In this document: piece by piece, positions 11,656-23,010 of the stretch
Position numbering within the stretch: position 1 is the stretch's first letter
How the letters are laid out: each line of letters opens with the position of its first letter
Assembly (NCBI GenBank): GCA_039881145.1
Contig: JAYKKI010000038.1
Coordinates: 6,436,501 to 6,500,500 of the forward strand
Source of the DNA: Druceiella hillmani
Taxonomy: Eukaryota; Arthropoda; Insecta; Lepidoptera; Hepialidae
Length of the DNA stretch: 64,000 bases
Direction: 5' to 3'
The notes under the pieces: generated by a model
The model's database searches: none
Told to the model about the DNA's origin: nothing
Seen by the model: the letters and a program-made list of their open reading frames with translations, nothing else
Translations under genes and position numbers: made by a program

Positions 11656-11960
11656 ATATTCCTACAAGATATCTTTTGCATTCAAACTACTTATTTATCA
11701 GATAGTTTAGGATCCTCGTCATTTACTCATGAATATCTAGTAATAGTTTTCTAATACATATTTATTTTAATATACGATTCTATTTCAATAACAACGATTT
11801 TTAAAGCGTATAGTTCATCATATTAACTTTAAAGGTAAAATCATTGAAATTTAAGAATTTATTTAGCAATTTTTGTTATCATATATTTAAATATAACTGT
11901 AAAATTATAATAAGGTGAGGACGGTACCACAGTCTTAACCGATCCAAATGTCAACCTTAC

Positions 11961-12185
11961 CTGAACATGTTGGTGGCTGCGGATAGCCGCGGTGGTGTCT
12001 TAACGGGACATTGTCGTACTCTTCGTACGATGTCAGACGAAGCTCTACCAAACGAATTGATAGCAATATGATCACACACCCGGCTACGCAACTCGTTGGA
12101 AGAGGCTTCAACAAATTTGGGATTTAAGTAATCCATAAAATGTTTTGCCCCCGAAAAAGCAAAAGGAAACCAGTGCATTATCTTT
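11961..12185 (-). other. Candidate 75-codon exon bounded by splice sites
   Basis: On the minus strand an acceptor-like AAATTTCTTAG precedes position 12185 and a strong donor, CAG followed by GTAAGGTTGA, begins at 11960. The 225-nt segment is open throughout in one frame. It contains peptides such as HWFPFAFSGAKHFMDYLN and RSRVCDHIAINSFGRAS, which read like a protein rather than low complexity. No family is recognised. The neighbours are transposon debris, so an unrecognised mobile element is a serious alternative. The exon takes one base to complete its first codon and leaves two bases at the end. Confidence 0.3.
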
Positions 12186-12196
12186 CTAAGAAATTT

Positions 12197-12244
12197 ATTT
12201 ATGAAAGGGGATAAATAGGGGATATTTATGAAAGGGGATAAATA
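12197..12244. repeat. 27-bp-spaced direct duplication
   Basis: ATTTATGAAAGGGGATAAAT occurs at 12197 and again at 12224. Confidence 0.9.
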
Positions 12245-12380
12245 TAAAAAATATGAAGGCACGCGATACGGCTACCACGAAAATTCTTACCAGATCTTAA
12301 AACTACTGAGAAAAGGATGGTAAAACACTCGTTTTCTCTATCTTCCTTTATGTGTTAGAATCTTGAATAATTCACTCTTC

Positions 12381-12776
12381 GAAGAGAACGTAAACAGACG
12401 CCATGGATATGTGGTGCCTGCGACGGATGCTGCCGTATACTCGGGACAGCTAATTGAAAAATAAATCTATTCTCGATCAACTGAGGATTAAAATAAGTCT
12501 GTCGACAACCAAAAAAATCTTCAAAATGTCGTCTATAGAATACGCAGAGACCCAGATAATCTGGAGAAAATTGATGATTAGGAAGATCAATTGAAGCGAC
12601 CACGAGAGTGAACATCTAACTACTGGTCAGATTAAATAAAAATACTCACAGGGCTCTAGGTAACAACTGCTGTGAGACAGGTCAAGAACAAGAAAGTTTG
12701 GAAAAAACAATTCATAGCACAATGGACGTTTTTCAAGACGGACTCGACTTTCACGTATGAAGATAACAAAAATTAA
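12381..12776 (+). pseudogene. 3' end of a non-LTR retrotransposon ORF (RTE-like), decayed
   Basis: Plus-strand translation gives DMWCLRRMLPYTRDS, then a stop, then SILDQLRIKISLSTT. After a frame change it gives YRIRRDPDNLEK, IKILTG, VTTAVRQVKN and KKVWKK. These align in order with the C-terminal region of insect endonuclease/reverse-transcriptase elements (EMWCWRRMLRI, then STT, GHI.RRDPDNLEKL, RWSDQIKILTG, TAVRQAKDR). At least three in-frame stops and one or more frameshifts show it is dead. The reverse-transcriptase catalytic domain is not seen upstream, so this is a 5'-truncated copy, as is usual for LINEs. The clade name is tentative. Confidence 0.75.
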
Positions 12777-13914
12777 TATAAATTAAAACGTCTTCTTATG
12801 CTGAATACCAATGACACAAATTTAGCAAACATTGGGGATTAGCAAAAATGTGCCGGCTTTTTATTTCACAACTTTTTTGCTATAAATCTTAATGGTAAAT
12901 ATATGATTGCATACCTTCCAGATATGATAGTTGTTTCTTAAATTCTAATTTTATCGATTAATTAGATGCCAATGCATGATTTCCCTCAATTTTTTAAAAT
13001 TTCATTTGGGTCTACAAATTAAAATTATTCTCTTTGATATCACTTTTTATAAGCACAGTTTAAAGCGACAATTATGTTACCATATTTTATACTGCTTGTG
13101 CAATAAAACTGATGACAAATTTGATGCGTTCTTGGAATCACTGACCCTCTAAATATTAACGACTGTAGGAAAGGATTTGGAATAGGGGTAATAATTTCCG
13201 AAATGATAACAGTTGTCAAAACTACCATAAATATTTTAGTCTAGACTGTGGAAATCTTCACTTGAAGGATGATATCTGTTCGAATTAACTGGGATGTCAG
13301 AGACTATCATGAGACATCATGGTAAACGAAGGTTACGGAAGAAAATAAATCTATTTACTATGAAATTGAGCAACACTTATTATTACTGTGCGAAGATAAA
13401 GGATCGATACATGATGATTATATTCCAATGAAATATGGCACATCTGCAGGAAGAAGTTACATAGCTAGATTACATACAACGTCAGTGTTGTAGTGAATTT
13501 ATTGTTTAAAATACTTCGCAAATAGTCGGAAAACACATATACGAAATTACAAGTTAATATCACTACTTCATCCACACGGAATGACGACTGGTCCAAAAAT
13601 AATACATTCCAAGTCATTGACCTTCAAGCAGTTTTTCATTCTACAGAAAATTGGGCGATTGGCGTTGCTGATAGCGAAAGGTGATTTGCTAAGTTTAACT
13701 AGTACAGTCCGAGATGACCAATAATGTCAGGGGTGGAAAAATTGAAACATCGAACTGGAAGCCAAAGACCTGGTAAACTGAGTAACAGATGACATCTAGA
13801 CAGAGGTTAGAATATAGTAATTGTGATGCCACCAGCAGAAAGAGATTTAGATTTAGGTGAAAAGATTTAGGGCAGGCCTTTGTTCATTATTTAAACAAGA
13901 GTAACTTATGATTA
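12777..13914 (+). other. Interval with possible retroelement remnants
   Basis: No intact gene. A frame at about 13327-13494 is open for 55 codons (includes SIYYEIEQHLLLLCEDKG and YGTSAGRSYIARL), preceded in frame by a TAA and more protein-like sequence. I do not recognise it. Near 13853-13885 the words AGATTTAGG and CAGGCCTTTGTTCA resemble the 3' end of an RTE-type element, suggesting a second, badly decayed copy. Confidence 0.35.
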
Positions 13915-14010
13915 GGGAATTCGATCCCGGCCTTTGTTTGAAATCCCGGCATTTCGGGGCTGTACAAAGACGATCTCGGGATCCCGAGGCTATCCCGGGA
14001 TTACCATTTC
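13915..14010. repeat. CCCGG-rich subterminal repeats, probably of the adjacent hAT element
   Basis: Several near-copies of ATCCCGG occur in both orientations (GATCCCGGCC, AATCCCGGCA, CTCGGGATCCCGAGG, ATCCCGGGAT). Clusters of short subterminal motifs are typical of hAT transposons, and this cluster lies just beyond the 3' end of the hAT pseudogene. Terminal inverted repeats and an 8-bp target duplication were not identified. Confidence 0.5.
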
Positions 14011-14327
14011 AAATGAAAAACTTGACAAACAAATCAAAATTATGATTTTTATTCAAAAGCATACATGATTAAATGTGAAGAATACTCGGACTTCAATTCT
14101 CATAAAACCAAAATAAACTGTTAAAAAATAAATAGAAATAACTTTGACTTCAAATCAACTTGCGCATAAACTATCTAGGACCTTTAAAAATAAGAAGTTA
14201 GTTAAGCATTTTGAAATAATCTACTTAAAAACATTTATATTATTCTAAATGAAAAAAATTAGGAACTTTATGTAAGTCACATCACATTTTTTAACTCAAT
14301 TTTCAATCCTTAATTGTTGTGAAAACA

Positions 14328-16000
14328 TCACCTTAAAAACAACAATGTGTCTAAAGTTTCATCGCCAAGCCGGGTTCTCAATTTATTGTACTTATGTGCA
14401 GCTACTGAGAGAGCTCTTTCGGGCTCGACAGACGTAGAATTGTCATTAAATAGTTATAAGCTCGTTCAAGATTGTAGCCTCGAGTGGAACCTGAAGCTTC
14501 AAAATTATTCATTCCCTGCTTGACAATTTTAGAAATGTCTGTAGTTACTTTTCTTTGAGCGTAAGATTAAGATTAGGTTTACTAGTAATTGTTGCTTCAA
14601 TTTAATTGCAATTTTTGACTCCTTCTTTCAGGATCCACATCCAGGTTTACTTTTTCACTTTGAGGATTTCGGAGATAGAATAAAATGCCAGACAGCTCAT
14701 TTCATCGACGACCTTTAATGCGCTCTTTTAAAAGTGTTTTCAATTTAGAAGCTAACTCTGAATCGTTTTCGTTTAATTTTTTAAAAAGAAACTTCATTGC
14801 AACATCAGCTGTGTACAAATTTGCGTCCGATCGACAAAGCGCTTCCACAGTCAATTTGATCGGGACCAAAACTTTCGTGATCTCATTGCTGAGATTGAAA
14901 TCAGATTCCTCCAATTGAACTGGAATATCTAAGTCTGGACGGGCTTTCTGTATGCCGATTTTTAAAAAGCTCCAACCGTTCAAGCATTGTAAAGAGGCTG
15001 TTTTACCTAGTTTTGCAGTGGAGCAGTAAAGAAAGCTCGTTTCCGTGTTTTAACCGTAGATATTTTTGAAGAATTGCATCATTTTTCAGCGATGATCTTT
15101 TAAAAATAAGCACCACCTTGCAAATATTTTTTATCACCTCCTTTATATTCAAGTCATTAGTCAGATCCATTCATTTTCCATTACTGATACAGATTCTAGA
15201 TCTTCACCGTCGTAATCTGAATCAGAATCGATGGGCTCATTTGGCAAAGTCTCTTATACATTTTTTTATGTAGTAAATCGCACAGAGCTAAATGAATGCC
15301 ATGTGCAAAGCAAACATAGTATTCTGCATACATAAGCTTTCCAACCTTTAGCATGATATAAAGCCCTTTAGTCACGATTACTACAATATTAATATCAAGA
15401 CAAATGTCAAATTGAGAAAAGCGTTCTTTTAAGATCTGAACACAAACTTCAGCCTTCAGTGATACACCATTGCGAATGAGGCCCAAACTCCAAAACTTTT
15501 TAAGCAAATGGATATTTACGTTCATGTATGTTTTGTTAGAAGAAGATGTCCACTCATCAAAACTTAAACTAAAGCGTTGGCCTTTTTTTAAAGCCTTAAT
15601 TTTAGCCTTGATTTTTTTATTTATTTTCTGACCGTAATTGACAACACGATTGCGAACTGTTGATACAGATTTTGACAAATCTGTATAACCTTTCGACAAT
15701 AATAACGCCCTCAAATCTTTTGAAGTTACAAACACGCTGCAAAGAAAGCCGTCTATGGCTGTCATTCGAGCTAAAACGTCATCCAAAGTATCAGTTTTAA
15801 CGAAAATGTTCGCTATAGAACTATGTTTTCGTTTTGATGACGGTTCTTCGTGGCATTGGCCAGACGAAGAAGACGACATTGTCATTTTCATATTATGTTT
15901 TGATGATAGATGACTGTGCAATCATTTGGTCGATCCACCTAAAATCTTCAGTATATCCGGGCATTGTTTATATTGAGGAAAAAATAACTTTATCTCGAAT
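14328..16000 (-). pseudogene. hAT-superfamily transposase, BED-finger type, broken
   Basis: Reading the minus strand from about 16000, a decayed BED zinc finger comes first: QCPDILKILGGSTK, an in-frame TGA at 15922-15924, then LHSHLSSKHN, the usual H...H end of that finger. The longest open stretch follows (15196-15921) and holds hAT core motifs RFSLSFDEWTSSSNKTYMNV and YYVCFAHGIHLALCDLLHKK. After a frameshift near 15230 the acidic linker DSDSDYDGEDLES and the conserved IKEVIKNICKVVLIFKRSS continue. A further open piece spans 14702-14983. The C-terminal dimerisation domain is clear at about 14443-14331 (SVEPERALSVAAHKYNKLRT, then RLGDETLDTLLFLR), ending in TGA at 14328. Length and domain order match full hAT transposases, so nearly the whole coding region is present but inactivated by stops and frameshifts. 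The element acted by cut-and-paste transposition. Confidence 0.9.
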
Positions 16001-17929
16001 ATATCAACACCGAAAGATTTTATGTGCAAAACACAATATATATTGACGTCTGTCCTCATATCTCTGCCCGCATTAGGATAGCTTACACTCAATGTACATC
16101 GGGATGGCAAATTTCATTGTTCGATTTAAAGTAAACGTAGCATATATGTGTATAATATACATTTTTGTAATAACAAGGCATCGAGCAGCTAAGCACTTTT
16201 TTGTTGTTGTACTATAAATTATTTTTTTTAAATATTAAATTCGTATATCTTCTGATTAAGTAAACCAATTGCGATAGAATAATAACTAAGCGTTAGTTCA
16301 ATAGATTACAATATTCACTCATTTTCAATGCTTATCATATTCACTCATTTTCAATACATAAGAATATAAATCTGTGATTTTTCTAAAAACTCCATCCGAA
16401 TTTTTTTAACAATTTTTACGGGATATAGCACAAACAGGCAAAAAATCCAAAATACTTTGATGCATTCCGTTACTTATCCTTCATCCCCCAACTATTTTAT
16501 AAATATTTTTAATGTACAGGCATGCAATATTTATAATTTTATTATATGTGTCTATAGATATTAAGTAATATGATGGTATAATATTTGATAAGCTAGCAAG
16601 ATTATAGGAGCGAAAGATCAGTGACCATACCAATAACATGCAACGCAATAATATTATTTGGAGAAATGTAATTATCTCATCGTCTATTCGAGCATATATG
16701 TTTAATACAAGTTATAAGCAAAAAAAAATCTTTCTGTATTTTACAAAGTTTCCCTTAAAAACTAGTAAAAAAGCTTTAAAAATTTTATATCCGATATTTC
16801 TTTACAAATTTTAAAATTCTATAGATTTTCTTTGTGTTAAATTGCAAGTATATTCGAATAGTGACTTTGTTTGGAGTGAACTTCCATAAATTAAATTAGA
16901 AAAGAATTAAGACTAATACATGCCAAGCGAGTTACATATCATAAAGTGTAATCACGTATTTTGATTTGATCAGTCTGAAGTAAATTTATAACTTCGTTAA
17001 TCTACCTTATTATTTATATCAAACAAAAAGCTAATTTTAAATGAATCAAAACTCAATTCACGTAGTCAAACGTGGTAAGTGAAGAAGAATAAATGTTGGA
17101 AGGACAGGGTCATTGTGAGCATACCCATTCATAAAACACGTTTATTGACACTTTATTGAAGTGAATAGGGAAACAATCGTTTTGCGACCCAACTTTACGG
17201 GGGTCGTCATCTTAATAAATACCGGAATTCACAGATTCAAATTCTTCGATGTCTACCTAGCAAAGATGGATCAATTTAACGTCGATATGTCGGTAGTCAC
17301 TTGTTAGTATAATGATAGTTAGCACGGTTTACGCGACAGTTCGCTAAGTGGATTTTCCAGATTTAAAACCTGTAAAGGGCAGATGCAGCTTCTGTGTTAG
17401 TTTGAGCAGTAAGTTAATTTTGTTGCACAGAGATGAATTAACGAGAAGAGAGTGTTTCCTTGTCTCCACATACATTAGTGCAAATTAATGTAACGTTAAA
17501 ATTTAAAAAAGGAAAAAAATATATTGCTTTTTGGCATTATTATTCACATGAAACTTACATGTAGTGAATGAAATAGATATCATACCTTATGTGATGTTTG
17601 AATGTATTTAACGTATTTCTTAAGGAGTTTTGAATATTTTATTATAGCAATAATTTCTAGTAAAATAAAATAGGTGGAGATCATTTGTTTAAACATTTTA
17701 CAAACTCCATTGTATACAAACTCTATTTATCACTGACGTTTAGTTTATATTCAAATCTTAGCTATCCTCGTCATTCATGCTATATACCAACTTTAATACA
17801 ATATCATCATTTTAGTTTAAAATTATGAAAAACTCTAATATATCTTTAGAAGAAATACCTTCAAAAAATCTTATAAAACCAATATCATCACAAAATCTTA
17901 TAAGAATCCATTAGACTCGAGAGTGTATC
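16001..17929. other. AT-rich noncoding interval
   Basis: No gene recognised. Its left part may include the rest of the hAT element's 5' end. ATATTCACTCATTTTCAAT is duplicated at about 16310-16356. A donor-like GCAGTAAGTT occurs near 17408 with no identified partner. Confidence 0.6.
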
Positions 17930-18290
17930 GGTTAAGGCCCATAGGGCACGGCGCACATGTTAATCGGCGGGGCGCGAGACAGAGCGCGGCGGCCGGATCA
18001 GTCGTTAGCGCAATCGGCCCTCGGATCGCGTGTCGGCGCAGTAATGCACTTGTCGTGTCCGCGCGCCCGCTATCGCCCGCCGCCGCCGCTGCTCTTAATT
18101 AGGACGCGGGACTTGCCCGCCTCCTAAGTGATGTCGTAATGCAGCTACTATATATCGCCGGACTGCAGTCCGCATGCGCTGCTCCAGAAAGCTCTCCAGA
18201 TCCGGTATCGGGATACCGAATGGCCTCTTAGCTAAGTTTGCCAAGTTCAGGGCCAACTGGGTATTAATTGAGTCCATGGGTTTATTGGTA
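17930..18290. promoter_or_regulatory. Strong GC-rich island, candidate CpG-type regulatory element
   Basis: One of the most GC-rich segments in the window, with runs such as GCGCGGCGGCCGG near 17982 and CGCCCGCCGCCGCCGCTGC near 18074, then CTTAATTAGG at 18092. It borders sharply on AT-rich DNA on both sides. It overlaps the small ORF described separately, so it could be a promoter-proximal first exon or a conserved noncoding element. Confidence 0.4.
18095..18277 (-). other. Small ORF, possible first coding exon (60 codons)
   Basis: The minus-strand ORF starts at ATG 18277 (context CCCATGGAC) and ends at TAA 18095. The peptide begins MDSINTQLALNLANLAKR, then FGIPIPDLESFLEQ and RMRTAVRRYIVAALRHHL, which would form amphipathic helices. 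A GC-type donor (GGCGG followed by GCAAGT) at 18116 could end an exon of 161 nt (18117-18277). No family is recognised; resemblance to known peptides or factors was considered and not supported. GC-rich composition makes short open frames likely by chance. Confidence 0.25.
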
Positions 18291-20274
18291 ATATATATTT
18301 AATCTCATACTTCCATTAAATTTTAACTATTCGGAAACCTTTATGCATTTAACAAGATTGAAATCTTTGAATGTAAAAAATTATAATTTATTTATAATGA
18401 GAATAGTTATTCATGAATATCGACTTAAAAAGAATGAAATTAAATTTAATTAAATAGTAAAGTGTTAGTTAAATCATGTAACAAATCTTGGTGCGTACTT
18501 TTTAATGTTATATCTTAAATAAACATTTAACTTTAAAATTTTCCCTAACTTAATTATATAAGACATGAATAAAGATTTTGTATTGTTCCAAAACTATGTT
18601 TTGCTCATAATACCAAATTTCACTAACATTTTTGTAAATTCAGTTGGTTATTTTAGGTTTAAAATAATATAAGTAAACAAATAAATTAAACACGTTTAGA
18701 AATTTGTGTTTTAATAGACTTATGTCCAATCTGACTTTTTATTACTATGAGGACAAAATATAGTACATAATATTATATCACGATCACAGCATAAGAAATT
18801 ATATTGTATGTAATTGTTTGTTACACGTTTATTTACATATTTTTTATTGTCGATTCTGTATGATGAAGAATTAGGATATAGTAGACTTTTTACCCTCTAT
18901 CTTTATAGAGAGATGGCATAAAGTCCTAATGGATAAAGATATAAAATATATTTTAAATTTTGATTTACAAATAGAAAATTGCACGGTTGTAAACAAAAGT
19001 GCATATCATCATAATATAACATCATTGACTTCAATGGATGATCAGAAGTGGTGGAGCAGTAAACCACTCCATCTCACCTCACTATATCCACCTCTCCTTT
19101 ATCTACCGATAATGCTACATGTTTACGTACCATATAAATCCTCCTCAAAAATATACAAGCGAGATGCCACTACACTGTATTATCGGCTGTCCCTTTCATG
19201 CTTTCCGGTAGCATTATACGATCACGAGATAAAATTCCAATTTGATTATTTTTTAATTACAATTTTAATTAACTCGCTCAATACGGGAGGCTGTTTTGGC
19301 TTTTGAAGTCGGCAGTTATAGTAAATTGTTGCTTATTATCGCATCACGATGTTACTATATGGTATAATATCGCTGCGTCGGGTTAATGGCTACGGAAAAC
19401 ACGTATTTATACTCGCCATGCACAGCTCTACTAAATATTGTTATTGGTGAATAATTGTTTGATCAAAGAAGAGCTAAAGTACGTGGAAAATGAATGAACT
19501 TGTGAAGCGCATGAGGCTTCTTGTTTAACTATAATAAGATGATGTGATTATCGCGTAAATTGTATGTGGACCAGAGTTAATTTAGCAATAAATAATAAAA
19601 AATAATGACAAGAAATAACAGAAAGAACAAAATTGACTTGAGGTAAATCTAGACAGCTCTACAGAACAATGTAAGATTATCTACAAAAAAACTATACTAA
19701 CAATTACTAACAAAATCACCAAGGATATTTATTATTCTAATTTGAAAGAACTTGATTTCGCATAAACGACACTTCATTCAAATCTGAAACACGCATTATA
19801 AAAACATTGTTATCAGTATGTCTTAAACATTGGGTTATCGTAATTCATTGAATTGATATTAAGGATTCACAAATTAACAATATCCTCATTTCTATATAAA
19901 TTTCATACCGTTTATTGAAATGTTATAGAATTGTTATCTTCGAAATATACTATTTGCTTCCCAATGCATTGAGAAATATAATATAGTCATAAATAATTAT
20001 ACACGTGATAATAATATATGTTAAATTATATAAAAGTTAAAGAGATTAAAAACAAAACACGCTTGTAAATAAAATCCTCTGAAACTTCTAAAACATGCCT
20101 TAAGTTACTATTCACTTCACATTACAGTATACTAAACGGGAATTTTTTTTAACGTATAAGTAGAAACATGATAATTTAATTCATCTACGATTCCAATAAG
20201 ACGTCACAGAATCCGTCCCTCTGCATTGGAAAAAGCCTCACATCAGCCGACTGATCTAAAGACATTTAGAATGC
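18291..20274. other. AT-rich interval with one chance-length ORF
   Basis: No supported gene. An ATG-initiated frame of 125 codons lies at 18929-19306 (plus) but has no recognisable domain. About one ORF of this length is expected by chance in 64 kb at this composition. Near 19120-19310 GC is slightly higher. Confidence 0.5.
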
Positions 20275-20405
20275 AGTTTTCATTAGCGGCATATACGTAG
20301 CGCCCGCGCGTTGAACGCGTATTATCATACTACCGAATAGTTCGCTATCGGAAGACTGCGCGGGGATACGGCGGGCGGTCTGACGTGAGTCAACTCGATC
20401 TCATG
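20275..20405. promoter_or_regulatory. Small GC-rich island
   Basis: CpG-rich (GTAGCGCCCGCGCGTTGAAC near 20297; GCGCGGGGATACGGCGGGCG near 20357) in AT-rich DNA. Candidate regulatory element on composition only. Confidence 0.25.
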
Positions 20406-22259
20406 AAGATAATATAGTTTATATAAGAATAGTAAAACATATTCATGGGTAAATTTTGTAACAATATCGAATCTGTTAATAAATATATTAATCTACTCAC
20501 ACGGCAGTGTGTCAACCGACTTCGGAAAAGGAGAAAGGGCGGGCACTAACCGTGTGTACATTTCCACAAACCACTTCAAACCCCTACAACTGAAAATCTC
20601 GTATTCATTTTTGTTTTTGTCCACTTCTAATTTTGTTAGCCAATTAATTTTGTTTTGATACTTCTCAATGTACCTATAATCCAAAATTTCATAGACGTAA
20701 ATCACTATTTTTACGCTGACTCACAGACTCACTCATTAAAAACCAAAACATTTCCAATTAGCTTAAAATTAAGTCGTTGAACATACAGAAAGGAAAAATC
20801 AGAAAACGGCCAATTGTATCGTGATCGAGTGTAAAGTTGTAGGTACCAGACTTTATCGATAAACGGAAAAGGTATTAATTAAAAAAGCGGCAAACCGTAT
20901 TTATTGTTTGCCGCTTTTTATAATTTTAAACCATATTTATGGTTGTACGCTTTAATATTTTATCTGTACAAGAAAATATAGAAAATTCTAAAGAAAGCAA
21001 AAGGCGTAAAATAAAGAAATTATTAAGTAACCTTAAATTTATATAATGAAACTGCAAAAACATTTATGGGTTTGTTGGTAAGTTACCGTACGCGTGTTAA
21101 TTGTATATAACTTATAATGTAAAAAACGAAAACTTGCAAAGTAAAGGTAGAACGCCATTTTTTTTATATTTCTTTTATAATGAAAATAGTTAAAGTGGAA
21201 AGCAAATAACATTTTTCCAAACAATATTATATCCTGTGAGTTTCAAAGAACTTTAATAGATCTTGGCATCCATTTAGATCTAAATTCTTCCACAGACCCA
21301 CTTTATTCCTGTTATCAAACTTGATTCCTTTATTCGCATTTTTGTTTTAGTGAGATTCCTTTGCCTACTCAAATGCTTCTCATCGTTATAAATTTTATTG
21401 ATAAAGTGCATTTCTTACAAAAAGAAACATTAGTTATATTATTTCCCTATACGAAATATAACCGAGTGATGCTTGTATTCAGTGGCAGAGTTTATTCTAT
21501 ATAAATAGTTTTACAATTTCGTAAATGGAGATGGATCACGTGATTAAAAATTGCAGCTCTAATAATTGCATTTTTTTAGGACTTTCTCAAATTTATTCAA
21601 ATTAAGTTTGAATTAATAAGTATGCCACATTTACTATAACTTTCTTCAAAGGAAGGGCACTCGTGAGCAAGTACTCAACGTTATACAACTCATCGAAAAA
21701 CACGAGTAATGTTCCTCGATGAGTTTGAGTTCAAGGCATCCATCATTATGTGTTTTATCGAGTGTAACGAAGCCTTTGTTGCAGCATGACATAACTGTGT
21801 CTTAAGTCACTCTCTGTGAAATACGCTATCAAAACTGAGAATGCTAAAATATCCCTTTAGCTTTGAAAATAGTATGCTTTAAAGCTGCATCTTCTCTCCT
21901 TTGTGAACCTATATCCGGAATATAATGAGAGACATGCAAAAACCGAGACAAAAACTAAAATGTTGGAGAAAAAACTACAAATCTACACTAAGACGATATA
22001 GCGTTGTAAAATGTATATACTCTTAGTTGTAAATAAAATGGGAATGAATTCACTACTTAACAACATTGAGGAAATTAACTGATCATTGTAAACACGTCCA
22101 AAATCGTGTTACCGGACTCCGATATCAATAAAAAGCTCGTGAAACATGACGTGCGAAAATAAATCGGAATCTCATTATATCTCATCTTTATAATATTTAG
22201 AAATAAAAAATATTAAACTAAATACTCAGACTAATCTTATATGCACACTAATGTTCTAA
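20406..22259. other. AT-rich interval
   Basis: No gene recognised. CAACCGACTTCGGAAAAGGA near 20515 resembles a word common in lepidopteran repeats. A perfect hairpin at 20882-20919 is listed separately. ACTCATCGA and TCGATGAGT form a short inverted repeat near 21689-21725. Confidence 0.5.
20882..20919. repeat. Perfect 14-bp hairpin
   Basis: AAAAAGCGGCAAAC and GTTTGCCGCTTTTT flank a 10-nt loop. It looks like a bacterial terminator but has no transcript context here; a foldback remnant is likelier. Confidence 0.7.
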
Positions 22260-22437
22260 ATATGGTGCTGTGATATGGATACTAGAGGCATCGGACGGCA
22301 AACGAATTGTTACTTTCAAGATATAATTCAGAAGAAGAATGCTACGAATACCCTGAATGGTACCGGTGAGAACCAAAATACCAATCTTTCAAGAATTAAA
22401 AATTAAAACGAACCTATCCTGATACGTTACTACACAC
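22260..22437 (+). pseudogene. Non-LTR retrotransposon C-terminal remnant (Jockey/I-like)
   Basis: Plus-strand translation gives YGAVIWILEAS, then FRRRMLRIP, a stop, then MVPVRTKIPIFQELKIKT. This follows the order of the post-polymerase region of Jockey/I-type LINEs: YG..W, then RFQN..LR, a PW(Y/F)V.N box, and a DL.I segment. Three in-frame stops make it a relic. Similarity is short, so the assignment is tentative. Confidence 0.4.
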
Positions 22438-22879
22438 AATCCAGACACTTCTTCGTACCACATCGATTAAATATGAATGAAGGAAGACGAATAACAAAGC
22501 ACATCATTTTATGTTTCAATATTTAACATTTCGATACAGCCTAGAGTTAATAAACCAATATCAAACCGGTTGCTGGCTGGGGTGATATCTTTTGATTTAT
22601 AAAACTAGAATAGTTGCAAGACTCGTGTGTAAGGGATTAATAATTTCTATGTAGAATGTAAATGCCTTTGGCAAGTTAAACTACTACAAATGGATACTCG
22701 TACATGCATCGTAATTTTCGGGTTGAATATAAAATATCAAAATGTAATATATCAAAAAACGTAAAGAATATCGGAGTCGTTAAAAAGTCTCAATTCCCAT
22801 GTCCATAATAAATATCCCAAAAGTGGTGAGCGCGATCGTTTATCGGATGACAAGTTAATTTAGACATAAGTTTAAACAG

Positions 22880-23010
22880 TTGATCATTGAGCGGCGTCGG
22901 CGTGGCCGGCGCTCATCCTGACGAATGGTCGTGTTCGTCCTCCATTAAGGAGCCGCGTTAGATAAGAATGCTGCCGCTGCCGAGCAACGCCATCGCAGGA
23001 TTCCTTTTTT
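22880..23010. promoter_or_regulatory. GC-rich island with GATA motif
   Basis: TTGATCATTGAGCGGCGTCG, then TCCATTAAGGAG, and GATAAG at 22961-22966, within CpG-rich sequence. Candidate enhancer by composition and motif content. Confidence 0.3.

Noticed and set aside
11219..11754. ORFs of 118 and 163 codons on the plus strand
   Set aside because: They come from the GT-rich tract; composition is Cys/Val/Phe repeats with no domain.
13850..13890. Second RTE 3' end as a full feature
   Set aside because: Only one or two short words match; mentioned in the interval entry instead.
18929..19306. 125-codon ATG-initiated ORF
   Set aside because: About one such ORF is expected by chance at this composition; no domain or splice context.
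20882..20919. Intrinsic transcription terminator
   Set aside because: The hairpin plus T-run looks bacterial, but the window is clearly eukaryotic.
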